Source: Geobacter sp. (GTDB lineage Bacteria > Desulfobacterota > Desulfuromonadia > Geobacterales > Geobacteraceae). From it: a stretch of DNA of 64,000 bases. Below, in pieces: positions 18,846 through 26,605 of this stretch (the stretch's first letter is position 1; each line of letters opens with the position of its first letter). Position numbers and translations under genes: made by a program. The notes beneath the pieces are model-generated. The model was not told the DNA's origin, did not search any database, and saw only the letters and a program-made list of their open reading frames with translations. The stretch spans positions 64,001 through 128,000 of the forward strand of contig JACOUQ010000017.1 in assembly GCA_016177775.1 (NCBI GenBank), read 5' to 3'.

Positions 18846-19277
18846 ATGAAGAGACTTATTATTGCAGCTGTTGTCACTGTTTTTGCGGTGCCGGCCCTTG
18901 CATTGGCCAACGAAGCCATCGACAAGGCCGCCAAGGAAAAAGGGGCTGTGAAAACCTCGTCCGGAATGGTCTACATACCCATCAAGGATGGCAAAGGCAA
19001 GCCGCCGCGCGCCGCAAACACCGTCGAAGTCAATTATCGTGGCACCCTGACGAACGGCAGGGAGTTTGACAGCTCCTACAAACGTAATCAGTCCATCAGT
19101 TTTCCACTCACCGGGGTAATCCCCTGCTGGACCGAAGGAGTACAGATGATGAAGGTCGGCGGCAAGGCCAAACTGGTCTGCCCGCCTGAACTTGCCTACG
19201 GTTCCCGCGGCGCGGGCAGTGCTGTCCCGCCCAATGCGACCCTCATCTTCGAGGTTGAATTGCTCGATATAAAATAG
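18846..19277 (+). CDS. Secreted FKBP-type peptidyl-prolyl isomerase
   Basis: 143 aa with a cleavable signal peptide (MKRLIIAAVVTVFAVPALALA, then NEA). The mature part is one FKBP domain: VEVNYRGTLTNGREFDSSY, GVIPCWTEGVQMMKVGGKAKL, PPELAYGSRG and PPNATLIFEVELLDI. It catalyses prolyl isomerisation during protein folding in the periplasm. The usual W of the active-site pocket (in VIPGW) is replaced by C-W here, a small shift. It is monocistronic, with its own promoter and a terminator. Confidence 0.93.
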   Translation: MKRLIIAAVVTVFAVPALALANEAIDKAAKEKGAVKTSSGMVYIPIKDGKGKPPRAANTVEVNYRGTLTNGREFDSSYKRNQSISFPLTGVIPCWTEGVQMMKVGGKAKLVCPPELAYGSRGAGSAVPPNATLIFEVELLDIK

Positions 19278-19316
19278 TCGACTCCAGCAAGTATTACCGA
19301 ATACCTGAAACGCAAT

Positions 19317-19354
19317 AACGCCGTGGAACCGTCAGTACGAGGTTCCACGGCGTT
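19317..19354. terminator. Bidirectional hairpin after the FKBP gene
   Basis: A perfect 14-bp stem, AACGCCGTGGAACC with its complement, and a 10-nt loop, between two converging genes. Confidence 0.7.
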
Positions 19355-19376
19355 TCATTTCCCGGTGTCAAGGGAA

Positions 19377-19826
19377 TCATCTGTCGCCATTTCTGACCGT
19401 CAGCAGCCAGACGCAGGGCGCCATGCCGTAGTTCCAGGCGAGGCAGAGTCGACGGTAGCCGGAGAACAGCAGCGCTTCACCGCTACATTGCAGGATGATC
19501 GGCGCCGGGAGTGTCAACGTTCCGAGGCGCTGCAGCGACTCCTCCATCAGGGAATAGTTTCTGCGGTAGCCCCGTTTGGCCTTGGCCAGATAGCGGGCAT
19601 AGTCGTCATAGCTGCTGTAGGAGAGCTCAACCGGCACGCCATTGATCCGGTCCGAGCGAGGATAGGCCACCAGTCGTCCGGCATCGAAACCGTCCAGAAT
19701 CTGGACCCAACTGATGTTGTGGCGCAGGTAGAAGCCCTGTTTATCGGGGTGATGTGAAAATTCCCACTGTTCTGTGGCAATGTCCGGCTTGACCCACTCA
19801 ATAGTCAGATTGGAGGTAGAACGCAT
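19377..19826 (-). CDS. Unknown protein, weak resemblance to ParB-like nuclease fold
   Basis: 149 aa. The C-terminal half, with PAPIILQCSGEALLFSGYRR then LCLAWNYGMAPCVWLL, has the shape of the short ParB/Srx-like fold (a hydrophobic strand, SGxRRL, then Gxxxxxx-V-x-L). This is only a weak hint. No signal peptide or membrane helix. It stands alone, convergent with the FKBP gene. A perfect 14-bp palindrome lies 33 bp upstream of its start. Confidence 0.65.
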   Translation of the reverse strand: MRSTSNLTIEWVKPDIATEQWEFSHHPDKQGFYLRHNISWVQILDGFDAGRLVAYPRSDRINGVPVELSYSSYDDYARYLAKAKRGYRRNYSLMEESLQRLGTLTLPAPIILQCSGEALLFSGYRRLCLAWNYGMAPCVWLLTVRNGDR

Positions 19827-19858
19827 CTCAGCCTGCTTTTGAACGCCATACTCGTTGT

Positions 19859-19872
19859 ACGAAAGCTTTCGT
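19859..19872. promoter_or_regulatory. Perfect 14-bp palindrome upstream of the unknown gene
   Basis: ACGAAAGCTTTCGT reads identically on both strands. Its position just upstream of the gene at 19826 suits an operator; no regulator was identified. Confidence 0.4.
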
Positions 19873-20082
19873 GTATTTCGAGATATAGTAAATCGAATCA
19901 GACTTCATGTCTACTTATCTCCTTGAACCTGCGGAACTGCTCGAAGCCAAATCATCAATTGCAAAGCCACCTTCTGTAGCCTTCTACAGCCTTTCTTGCG
20001 TTTTATTCCCGGCAACGGTATACTCCCGTTAGGATTGGACCGCTCCGAGAGGAGAGGAAATGATAATTACAGGCGAGGGGTT

Positions 20083-20406
20083 ATGGCTCCACAAGTTAAA
20101 GACATGTTGATAGCGCGGGAACTGAAGGAGCGGGTGCTTCGCATCGCTCCTTTGGTGGATTTCCGCGTCTTCGGGTCACGGGCGCGCGGAAATGCCGACG
20201 AATACTCGGATCTCGATGTCTTCCTTGAGTTTGAGTCCGTAGACAGCGAGCTTGAAGAGCGCGTCTCCGATATCGCCTGGGAGATCGGGCTGGAGAATCA
20301 CCTCGTTATTTCCCCCCTCATCTTCAGCAGGTATGAGATCGAGGTATCGCCGCTCAGAATCTCGCAGATCGTCAAGGCGATCGAGGCGGAGGGAGTGCCG
20401 GCATGA
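20083..20406 (+). CDS. MNT-type nucleotidyltransferase (antitoxin-like)
   Basis: 107 aa from MAPQVKDML. The nucleotidyltransferase motif VFGSRARGNADEYSDLDVFLEF (GSxARG...SDxD) is complete, as in minimal nucleotidyltransferases that partner HEPN proteins and, where tested in other species, inactivate them by adenylylation (family knowledge). Its stop overlaps the start of the HEPN gene by 4 bp. The frame is open 29 codons upstream of the chosen start, which fits the family's usual N-terminus. Confidence 0.88.
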   Translation: MAPQVKDMLIARELKERVLRIAPLVDFRVFGSRARGNADEYSDLDVFLEFESVDSELEERVSDIAWEIGLENHLVISPLIFSRYEIEVSPLRISQIVKAIEAEGVPA

Positions 20407-20804
20407 CGGACCGGGAAGCGCTTTTCACCTACCGGCTGCGGCAGGCCGAGGAAACTCTGGCAGAAACAGTGCGGATGCAGGAGGAGGATTTTTCTGCCCG
20501 GTCAGTTGTCAATCGGGCCTATTACGCCATGTTCTATGCTGTACTGGCCTTGTTTATCCGTTTCGATATCGAGCATAAGACCTCAAAACATTCTGGTGTC
20601 ATCTCCATCTTCGATCAGCAGTTCGTGCTTGCCGGTAAAATGGAACGCAGATTTTCACGGATGCTGCATCGATTGTTCGTGGCGAGGCAAAAGGCCGACT
20701 ATAAGGAGTTGGTGGAGTTGTCTCGCGAACAGGCCGGCGAAGCGGTGGCGCAAGCAAAAGAATTTGTTGAGGCGGTGCGGGAGTTGCTGTCTAAAGGGAT
20801 TTGA
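20403..20804 (+). CDS. HEPN-domain protein (UPF0332-like, toxin partner)
   Basis: 133 aa, helical. Contains the HEPN signatures SVVNRAYYAMFYAVLAL and, after KHSGVISIFDQQFV, LFVARQKADYKELVEL, typical of the UPF0332/COG1895 type. HEPN toxins act as RNases, or are targets of AMP transfer, in MNT-HEPN modules (family knowledge). It is translationally coupled to the nucleotidyltransferase. A decayed partial copy of the same module follows at 20888. Confidence 0.88.
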   Translation: MTDREALFTYRLRQAEETLAETVRMQEEDFSARSVVNRAYYAMFYAVLALFIRFDIEHKTSKHSGVISIFDQQFVLAGKMERRFSRMLHRLFVARQKADYKELVELSREQAGEAVAQAKEFVEAVRELLSKGI

Positions 20805-20887
20805 TGCTGTTCTGTAGGAAGTGACAAATCAACTTCACCCCCCAAATGTCCGAAAGTCATGCCATAACCCCATAACCCCATAACCTC

Positions 20888-20965
20888 CGAACCTCACCGA
20901 TCGTCAAGTCGATCGAGGCGGAGGAGTGCCGGTGTGACGGACATCTTCGATCAGCATGCCTTTCG
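20888..20965 (+). pseudogene. Remnant of a second MNT-HEPN module
   Basis: Bases 20892-20941 nearly repeat the end of the MNT gene and the start of the HEPN gene (compare 20360-20410: GATCGTCAAG, GATCGAGGCGGA, GAGTGCCGG, TGACGGA). The sequence then jumps to CATCTTCGATCAGCA, identical to HEPN positions 20606-20620, so about 195 bp of the HEPN gene are missing. The AT-rich cassette begins immediately after. It follows a short CATAACCCC tandem (about 20863-20884). Confidence 0.75.
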
Positions 20966-20974
20966 TTTCCCCTC

Positions 20975-21799
20975 CTATTTTATGGTTGCAATAACGCATG
21001 TGTCACAAAGAATCCCATCCTTCTTTAAGACTCTTGTGTGCAGAACTCGCTTTTGCGCATCAACAACTGACTCAAATTTAACAGTGCAACTGTAAAGTTT
21101 TGCAATGATTTCTTCTTTCGTCAAGAACAAGAACCTTTCAATTTGGCACATCATATGGTTATTGCAGAAGTGTCTAAATTTTTCATATACCTCATTAAAC
21201 CGCTCCTCATATGGCCAGTAGTCAAAGACTATTACATCACCTTTACTACAGACTTCAATGACATCCTTTATGACACTCCACCAATTCTCTATATCCAAGT
21301 AATATGAGATTCCTTCAAGAATAAAAACTTTTTTACATGAGTGCTCTGTTCGCGCAAGCACACCTTTTCGTTCAGCCTCGTTACATATATCCGCAGCAAG
21401 AAATACTCTACTACGCCTTGGAAACTCCCCTCTTTTCTCATAATCTTCAACAAGGTGACGTTTATAAGCTATAAGCTCTGCCACATCGACTTCAAGATAT
21501 TCGGCTTCTACATTTAGAAGCATAGGGTAGGAGACCATACCACATGGCATAATTATACACTGTGTATCGCTGTTAACAGTCAACTTTAAGGTTTCGAGTA
21601 TAATTCTATTTCTGATACTTAGAACAGTGTCGTCCTTATTATAGACTTCCTTCGAGAATTCGTTCCAAGCGGCCGATATGGCATATTGAAGCTTTGGCGG
21701 TACCCAGCTCCTAGCGTAAATATCTCCGCTTTTCTCTGCGTTTTTAGCCCTAGACTCATTTACCAAAAATGCTAGCATAGGTAGATTATTAAATAACAA
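20975..21799 (-). CDS. SAM-dependent methyltransferase, LCM-like
   Basis: 274 aa. The order CIIMPCGMVSYPMLL (SAM-binding loop), YLEVDVAELIAYKRHLVEDY, FLAADI and VFILEGISYYLD matches the leucine carboxyl methyltransferase-like family, which includes carboxyl- and O-methyltransferases of diverse substrates. The GxGxDT loop is altered to PCGMVSYP. It is the last gene of a four-gene AT-rich operon (8 bp after RidA), so its substrate is probably connected with the transported compound. The substrate is unknown. Confidence 0.8.
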   Translation of the reverse strand: MLFNNLPMLAFLVNESRAKNAEKSGDIYARSWVPPKLQYAISAAWNEFSKEVYNKDDTVLSIRNRIILETLKLTVNSDTQCIIMPCGMVSYPMLLNVEAEYLEVDVAELIAYKRHLVEDYEKRGEFPRRSRVFLAADICNEAERKGVLARTEHSCKKVFILEGISYYLDIENWWSVIKDVIEVCSKGDVIVFDYWPYEERFNEVYEKFRHFCNNHMMCQIERFLFLTKEEIIAKLYSCTVKFESVVDAQKRVLHTRVLKKDGILCDTCVIATIK

Positions 21800-21807
21800 T
21801 TCTGCAC

Positions 21808-22179
21808 CTATGGCCGCACAAAGACTTGCATTTCAAATTTCATTCTTTCATCTACGAGTTCACAAACGAGCGTCATCATAACTGGTTTGTTTGGATAAAA
21901 ATGACGTTTCAAAATGCCTCCGGCCAACTCAAAATATTTTCTATCGGTTATAATCCAATTACATATTTTCACGTCGTGAAGTGTAGCTCCATATTCCTTC
22001 AAATATGATCTAATATTAGCCACAGCTTGCTCGACCTGCTTTTCCAAAGAATCTTCAATTTGCATTTTATTATAATCAAATCCAGTAGTCCCAGCCGACA
22101 CAATCCAGCCGGCATCTCCTATCATTCTTGAATATCCTGCTATATGCTCAAATTCAGAATTGCTTGATATCGCCTTCAT
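21808..22179 (-). CDS. RidA/YjgF-family protein
   Basis: 123 aa. The family pattern is clear: WIVSAGTTGFDY near residues 25-37, then EKQVEQAVANIRSYLKEYGATLHDV and KPVMMTLVCELVDERMKFEMQVFV. RidA proteins hydrolyse reactive enamine/imine intermediates, but divergent members have other roles in catabolic operons. The catalytic arginine usually found as R-P-[AT] is replaced here (KPVMMTLVCE), so it may not be a canonical deaminase. It lies one base after the small membrane protein gene, in the cassette. Confidence 0.82.
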   Translation of the reverse strand: MKAISSNSEFEHIAGYSRMIGDAGWIVSAGTTGFDYNKMQIEDSLEKQVEQAVANIRSYLKEYGATLHDVKICNWIITDRKYFELAGGILKRHFYPNKPVMMTLVCELVDERMKFEMQVFVRP

Positions 22180-22180
22180 G

Positions 22181-22501
22181 TTACACCTCGAGCTTCAGTT
22201 TTTGGATTAGATTAGCTGTTAGCTTGAGTGGGTAAAATGAGAGTAACAGCGTTGTAAATATTGCAACAAATAATACTCTTTCAGCATCAATCAAAGGCAC
22301 CTCCACAGGAACCGACATAAATTTTTTAGTGAAACATATGGCATATAGACCCATTGTAATTTTTGGTAGCCACTCATATAAGTTTTTTATATACGCAGTA
22401 ATTTCACGCGAAGCGCGCTGCCTTGAGTGCTTGACAAGGAAAGAAAAATAGATTTGGATTGCTATGGTGATTATCGCCAGCAAATATAAATAGCTGTTCA
22501 T
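22181..22501 (-). CDS. Small membrane protein of the symporter cassette
   Basis: 106 aa with about three hydrophobic stretches (YLYLLAIITIAIQIYFSFL, a weaker middle one, and RVLFVAIFTTLLLSFYPL). AAGGGG five bases before the ATG supports this start, which is immediately after the symporter stop codon. Not recognised. Its position and size suggest an accessory subunit of the symporter; some SSS transporters have such small partners, but this one has no identified family. Confidence 0.72.
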   Translation of the reverse strand: MNSYLYLLAIITIAIQIYFSFLVKHSRQRASREITAYIKNLYEWLPKITMGLYAICFTKKFMSVPVEVPLIDAERVLFVAIFTTLLLSFYPLKLTANLIQKLKLEV

Positions 22502-22502
22502 G

Positions 22503-24053
22503 CTATCCCCTTTCCATGATCGGCTTAGCAAAATATAGAATAGCATATCCCACGAATCCGACAACAATGGGTATAACAGGCAATACGGCCATCCACGAAA
22601 CGGGAGTCATTCCAAGGGTGGTCGCAGTTTGATTTATATTAAGCATGCCCCACAAGCCTACAACAACAGTTGCAATAGCAGAAAGAATAATCACAATAGA
22701 AGTAGTTCTTGCTCCTCGTGTACGGTTGTTCTTAGCTGCAATAACAGGAATTGCAAGACAGAATTGTATCGTATATGTTACAAAGAATAACGATAAGGGA
22801 TCTTTCAGCAGGCCAAACCTCTCCATCAGAAGCCAGCCAATAGCTACAACTGCGCTAAGCAAAAGCAAAAATACGCGCCCTCTTAGTAAAAGATTTTCAT
22901 CAAGAGAATGCTCTTCAACATCGCGAAAGTTTTTTATGTTTTTCAGACTCAGGCCAAGATCGACATTAAAGACATGCCCTACCACGATCAGAAATGTATC
23001 TATCGTCGAAATTGCTGCCATTAGCAAACCTATGGCGACAAGTGCTAGCAGGATATTTACTTCGATACCGTAAGAACTGTAATCTAATAAAAATATATCA
23101 GAAAATGTAAAGTAGCCTCCTGATAACAATTTTGAATTTGATACAGACACTAAAGGCTCTAGATTTGATTTAACGAACATTCCACCGATTGCAAATGTTG
23201 CTACGAACATGCACATCAGAATTGTGCCAATTATTGCACCACTTATACTTACATCGATACTTCGTGATGCGCAATTTCTCTGCCAGGTATCTGGTGTAGC
23301 GACAAGCCAAAAAAAGCCTAAAACAACAAGTCCGACAGCGGTTTGCCAACCAACCCCAGTTAACATGCCAGCAACTGAGAATTTATATCCTACCTCGCTG
23401 AATGATTTCCCTTCAGGCAGCAAATTGAACAAGAAAATGCCGCCAATAATTGCAGCGACCATGCAAAAGAATTGAATTACATCGGTATACACAACAGCTC
23501 GAAAGCCTCCTGTTACGGTATAAGCCGCCACCGCAAAGATCACCAAAAATACTAGAACATTTTGCTCAATACTGAATATGTGTGAAAGAAATTTGGTACC
23601 AAGGTGGACTTCAAGAATCAACGCTATCACAAGTGATAATATTGACGTAATGGCAGCTGTAATTTTGGCCGACAGCCTATAATTACTGCTCTCGATGTCG
23701 TGGTGATGCGAAATGTAATCATGTATCGTACCAAAGTTGTCGCGCTGTTCCACATATTCCTTAAACGTCTTTCCAAAAATGACAAATCCGCCCCCTAATG
23801 CAACAATTGTTATTACTACCCAAAAAACTCCGCTCCATCCAGAAAAATATCCCAGCATTCCACATATGAAGACCATGTTACCAAGTGAAAGATTTGAAGA
23901 TACCAGAGTCGCAATGAGAGGTTGCAATGTAAGATTTTCACCGTGCAGGAAAAATTCTTTTGAACTCATTACGAGCTTCTTGTCGATTTTCTTTTTTAAC
24001 CAAGAAGCAATAATTATTAAGCAAAGCAGAACTACAAAAATATTAGGCAGCAT
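22503..24053 (-). CDS. Sodium:solute symporter (SSS) family transporter
   Basis: 516 aa with about 13 hydrophobic segments. SSS features: LIATLVSSNLSLGNMVFICGMLGYFSGW near the N-terminus, AYTVTGGFRAVVYTDVIQF (the GGxxAVxxTDxxQ motif) and ISTIDTFLIVVGHVFNVD. It should import a small organic solute with sodium. GGAGGG four bases before ATG 24053 favours this start over ATG 24065. First gene of the AT-rich cassette; the substrate cannot be told. Confidence 0.9.
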   Translation of the reverse strand: MLPNIFVVLLCLIIIASWLKKKIDKKLVMSSKEFFLHGENLTLQPLIATLVSSNLSLGNMVFICGMLGYFSGWSGVFWVVITIVALGGGFVIFGKTFKEYVEQRDNFGTIHDYISHHHDIESSNYRLSAKITAAITSILSLVIALILEVHLGTKFLSHIFSIEQNVLVFLVIFAVAAYTVTGGFRAVVYTDVIQFFCMVAAIIGGIFLFNLLPEGKSFSEVGYKFSVAGMLTGVGWQTAVGLVVLGFFWLVATPDTWQRNCASRSIDVSISGAIIGTILMCMFVATFAIGGMFVKSNLEPLVSVSNSKLLSGGYFTFSDIFLLDYSSYGIEVNILLALVAIGLLMAAISTIDTFLIVVGHVFNVDLGLSLKNIKNFRDVEEHSLDENLLLRGRVFLLLLSAVVAIGWLLMERFGLLKDPLSLFFVTYTIQFCLAIPVIAAKNNRTRGARTTSIVIILSAIATVVVGLWGMLNINQTATTLGMTPVSWMAVLPVIPIVVGFVGYAILYFAKPIMERG

Positions 24054-24070
24054 ATTCCCTCCCACCCATA

Positions 24071-24095
24071 GTAATCACCAATTGTAATCACCAAT
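24071..24095. repeat. 12-bp direct repeat upstream of the symporter cassette
   Basis: GTAATCACCAAT occurs at 24071-24082 and 24084-24095, one helical turn plus (13-bp period). Direct repeats like this next to a start often bind a regulator, but they also lie within 20-45 bp of the ATG and could affect translation. Confidence 0.45.
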
Positions 24096-24252
24096 CTCGT
24101 TTAGCTGGCCAATTCACGTGTTGAGTGAACGTGCCTGTCGTGCAAATGGCAGAGAGAACAGCCCTTGACACGAGACCTTCGCTTCTTACACCCGGCTTTG
24201 AAGTCTAGTCCCTAGAATGGAATCGGAGTACATCCCTAGATCTTTAACAAAC

Positions 24253-25422
24253 TTACGCATCAACGCCTTTCTTGACCTTGAAATTGTTATTGTCTTTACA
24301 GAAAACCAGTGCATCAAAGATCAGTCCCGCCAGCCTTATCAGACTATCTGGTTTGTCAAGTACTACGCTGTTTCCCGGCCCATGTTCTAGCCCTGCTTTT
24401 GCAATTTGAGCTTTGTGTTCGTTGGTGAATTCGAATATAAATGACACCAGAGGCTTTTTACGATCTCCCTGATAGCGTAGTAGCCAGCGATTTACTTTGC
24501 CTTGAAAAAGCACCGTGAAATACGATTCGGTATCTTTCCCAACAATATCGTCAGCTTTAACCTGACCATCAAGCATGTCCTTCATAATGGCGAGAATTCT
24601 TCTCTCCGCAGCAGTAGTAACGATTTTGGGATTTGTGGCGTCAACTACATCAGCATCTGAATCAATGATGGCGCCATCGGACACAGAGGGGTCGGCAATG
24701 GCTGGTGACGGAGGCGATGAGAGCCCGCTTACTACCATCTTGCTGATGGCATCCGCTACAGACTGTTTGACAAGGGGCGTAAAAGACTCCAGGAGCTTCG
24801 TGGTAACCTTCGGCGTAAGGTTTGCCCGTGTGGCAACAAACCGAACAAAGTCTTGGTCCACTTCTCTCAAACAATTTTCGATGACGTTCTGGAAAATACC
24901 AAGGTAGACCCTCTCCTCGGCAAAAGTACGAAGTCTGTCGGGACTAAACCTGTCATATCGGAACCGGGCAAGTTGGTCAGAAGCTGTGTCCGAGAGCCCC
25001 ATGAAGTCGACTACCAGGAACGGTTCAGTGTCCATGATATTCTGTCGCTTCAGATCAGTGAAAAATCGCCATTCTTTTCCGTTCGTGATGGCAGCGATAG
25101 CCACCCCCGGTGTTGCATTGAAGTATCGGGCAAGTTGACCGGAATGGTTGTTGAGATTTTCTGCAAAGGATTTAGCCTCTATGAACATGACAGGATGACT
25201 GTCGGAGAATAGGGCATAATCGACCCGTTCATTCGCTTTGATGCCGGCCAGGTCTGCCGAGTATTCGGCTTTGACTCTAAGGGGATCAAACGGATTGAAG
25301 TCGAGTATATTGAGAAATGGGAGTATGAGGGCTTGCTTTGTGGTTTCTTCGGTAAGGCAATGAGACCCCGCACTCTTGACATGCTCGACATGTCTCAAAA
25401 GTTTTTCTTTGAAATCCGGCAT
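24253..25422 (-). CDS. Stand-alone restriction-endonuclease-like protein (HsdR N-terminal type)
   Basis: 389 aa from MPDFKEKLL; GGAGG five bases upstream of ATG 25422. The N-terminal domain (LTEETTKQALILPFLNIL, VKAEYSADL, ERVDYALFSDSHPVMFIEAKSF) has the PD-(D/E)xK nuclease core seen at the N-terminus of type I R subunits (D-x(n)-E-x-K: D in RVDYAL, EAK). No helicase domain follows and no methylase or specificity genes are near, so it is an orphan. The role (defence, or a DNA-repair-like function) is unknown. Less GC-rich than the typical genes here. Confidence 0.8.
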   Translation of the reverse strand: MPDFKEKLLRHVEHVKSAGSHCLTEETTKQALILPFLNILDFNPFDPLRVKAEYSADLAGIKANERVDYALFSDSHPVMFIEAKSFAENLNNHSGQLARYFNATPGVAIAAITNGKEWRFFTDLKRQNIMDTEPFLVVDFMGLSDTASDQLARFRYDRFSPDRLRTFAEERVYLGIFQNVIENCLREVDQDFVRFVATRANLTPKVTTKLLESFTPLVKQSVADAISKMVVSGLSSPPSPAIADPSVSDGAIIDSDADVVDATNPKIVTTAAERRILAIMKDMLDGQVKADDIVGKDTESYFTVLFQGKVNRWLLRYQGDRKKPLVSFIFEFTNEHKAQIAKAGLEHGPGNSVVLDKPDSLIRLAGLIFDALVFCKDNNNFKVKKGVDA

Positions 25423-25768
25423 AACATCCTCCCATCTTGAAAATCTCATGCATGCAATTATTAATTTGAAACAAAAAACCGCTCCATCAGCCCAAAGCTG
25501 ACCAGAGCGGCCTTCGCCCAACCTTTATGATTCTGCAAATGGCTAGTAAACGGTGATGAGAGGACAAGCAAGGTAATGCCCCCCTGAATCATAGCAAACT
25601 AAAAAATCGCAATTAATGCGCATTAAAATACGATTGAACGGGGGAGATGTCAAGTGTTAACGCGGGGAATGGGGACTGGGGAGCGAAAAAGCCCGTGTGG
25701 GGCTAACGGGACGTAGTTGAATTGTTGACTGGCCCGAGTTCCAGCCGAAGAAGACCGTGGGAGCGATT
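25423..25768. other. Gene-free stretch between nuclease and MazEF genes
   Basis: About 345 bases. No open frame with family resemblance. An AT-rich region at 25598-25640 contains overlapping TTAATGCGCATTAA-type symmetry; otherwise nothing recognisable. Confidence 0.4.
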
Positions 25769-26113
25769 TCACCCCTCCAGAATCGCCCTGACCTTATCTA
25801 CCACCTCTTCCAGAACATGCTTCGCAACCTTCCCCTGCTTCTCCGCTTTCCTCACTTGCCAGTCCAGGCTTTTTACCTGGTCGGCGAGAATCACCCCCCG
25901 GACCTTCGCGCTGCCTTCAACGGCGACCTCAAAGGGGTATCCCTTCACTTGGGTAGTGATCGGGCAACAGAGCATCAGGCCGGTCTTTCCGTTGTACGTC
26001 GCCGGCGACAGTACGAACGCCGGCCGGCGACCCGATTGTTCGTGCCCTGCCTGCGGGTCGAAATCAAGCCAGACAACATCTCCCTGTTCAGGGACATGAC
26101 CGGTCCTCTTCAC
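25769..26113 (-). CDS. MazF-family mRNA interferase toxin
   Basis: 114 aa. VPEQGDVVWLDFDPQAGHEQSGRRPAFVLSP is the textbook MazF start (GDVVWLDF...GHEQxGRRPA), followed by CPITTQVKGYPFEV and VRGVILADQVKSLDW. These enzymes cut mRNA at short motifs. The start ATG overlaps the MazE stop by 4 bp. Full length, all conserved residues present. Confidence 0.94.
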   Translation of the reverse strand: MKRTGHVPEQGDVVWLDFDPQAGHEQSGRRPAFVLSPATYNGKTGLMLCCPITTQVKGYPFEVAVEGSAKVRGVILADQVKSLDWQVRKAEKQGKVAKHVLEEVVDKVRAILEG

Positions 26114-26352
26114 CAGATTTCCTTCCCTTCCGGTTTGCCGGTGGGAACCTCGGAGTGGATATTTTCCTCCGTAACCCCCGCAAGCAGGGTGTCGAGGGAT
26201 ACCCCCTTCTTCCGGACCGGTTTGATGATGATTAGTTTGTCTTCGCGGACGATCTCTACCGGCGAGTCAGCTTCGATACCGCATTCCTCTGCTACACTTT
26301 TCGGAAGGCGCACCGCCAGACTATTGCCCCATTTCTGCGCTTTTGCCAGCAT
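26110..26352 (-). CDS. MazE-family antitoxin
   Basis: 80 aa. N-terminal swapped-hairpin AbrB/MazE domain (MLAKAQKWGNSLAVRLPKSVAEECGI), then an extended acidic tail that would block MazF. Upstream partner in the pair; translational coupling keeps the two in balance. Confidence 0.93.
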   Translation of the reverse strand: MLAKAQKWGNSLAVRLPKSVAEECGIEADSPVEIVREDKLIIIKPVRKKGVSLDTLLAGVTEENIHSEVPTGKPEGKEIW

Positions 26353-26405
26353 TCGTATCCTCTTCTTTCCCGCTTTCTGCGGCGTTGGCTTTCTCCGTTC
26401 TCAAG

Positions 26406-26434
26406 AGGTTAGCACGGTATATACATTGTATCAA
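26406..26434 (-). promoter_or_regulatory. Probable mazEF promoter with palindrome
   Basis: Minus strand TTGATA (26434-26429), 17-bp spacer, TAACCT (26411-26406). The spacer contains the symmetric GTATATAC, a plausible binding site for the MazE/MazF complex. Confidence 0.5.
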
Positions 26435-26552
26435 CTTTTATTTTATCACTGGCATCGAGGACTTATTCTCACATCGTTCAACATCTAGAGATACTCCACA
26501 TGATGATTTGCAATTTCAGCCCCAATTCTTTCCAGCCGAAAAACAAGCAACG

Positions 26553-26584
26553 AAAAAGCCCGGACCTTTCGATCCGGGCTTTTT
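26553..26584 (-). terminator. Terminator after the octahaem reductase
   Basis: A 12-bp stem, AAAAAGCCCGGA with TCCGGGCTTTTT, and the loop CCTTTCGA. Its core is shared with the terminator at 18683-18728. Confidence 0.85.
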
Positions 26585-26605
26585 CTCTGGCATACTGCAA
26601 AACTA

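Noticed and set aside
25598-25640. Palindromic AT-rich sequence between nuclease and MazEF
   Set aside because: Too short and too AT-rich to tell from chance.
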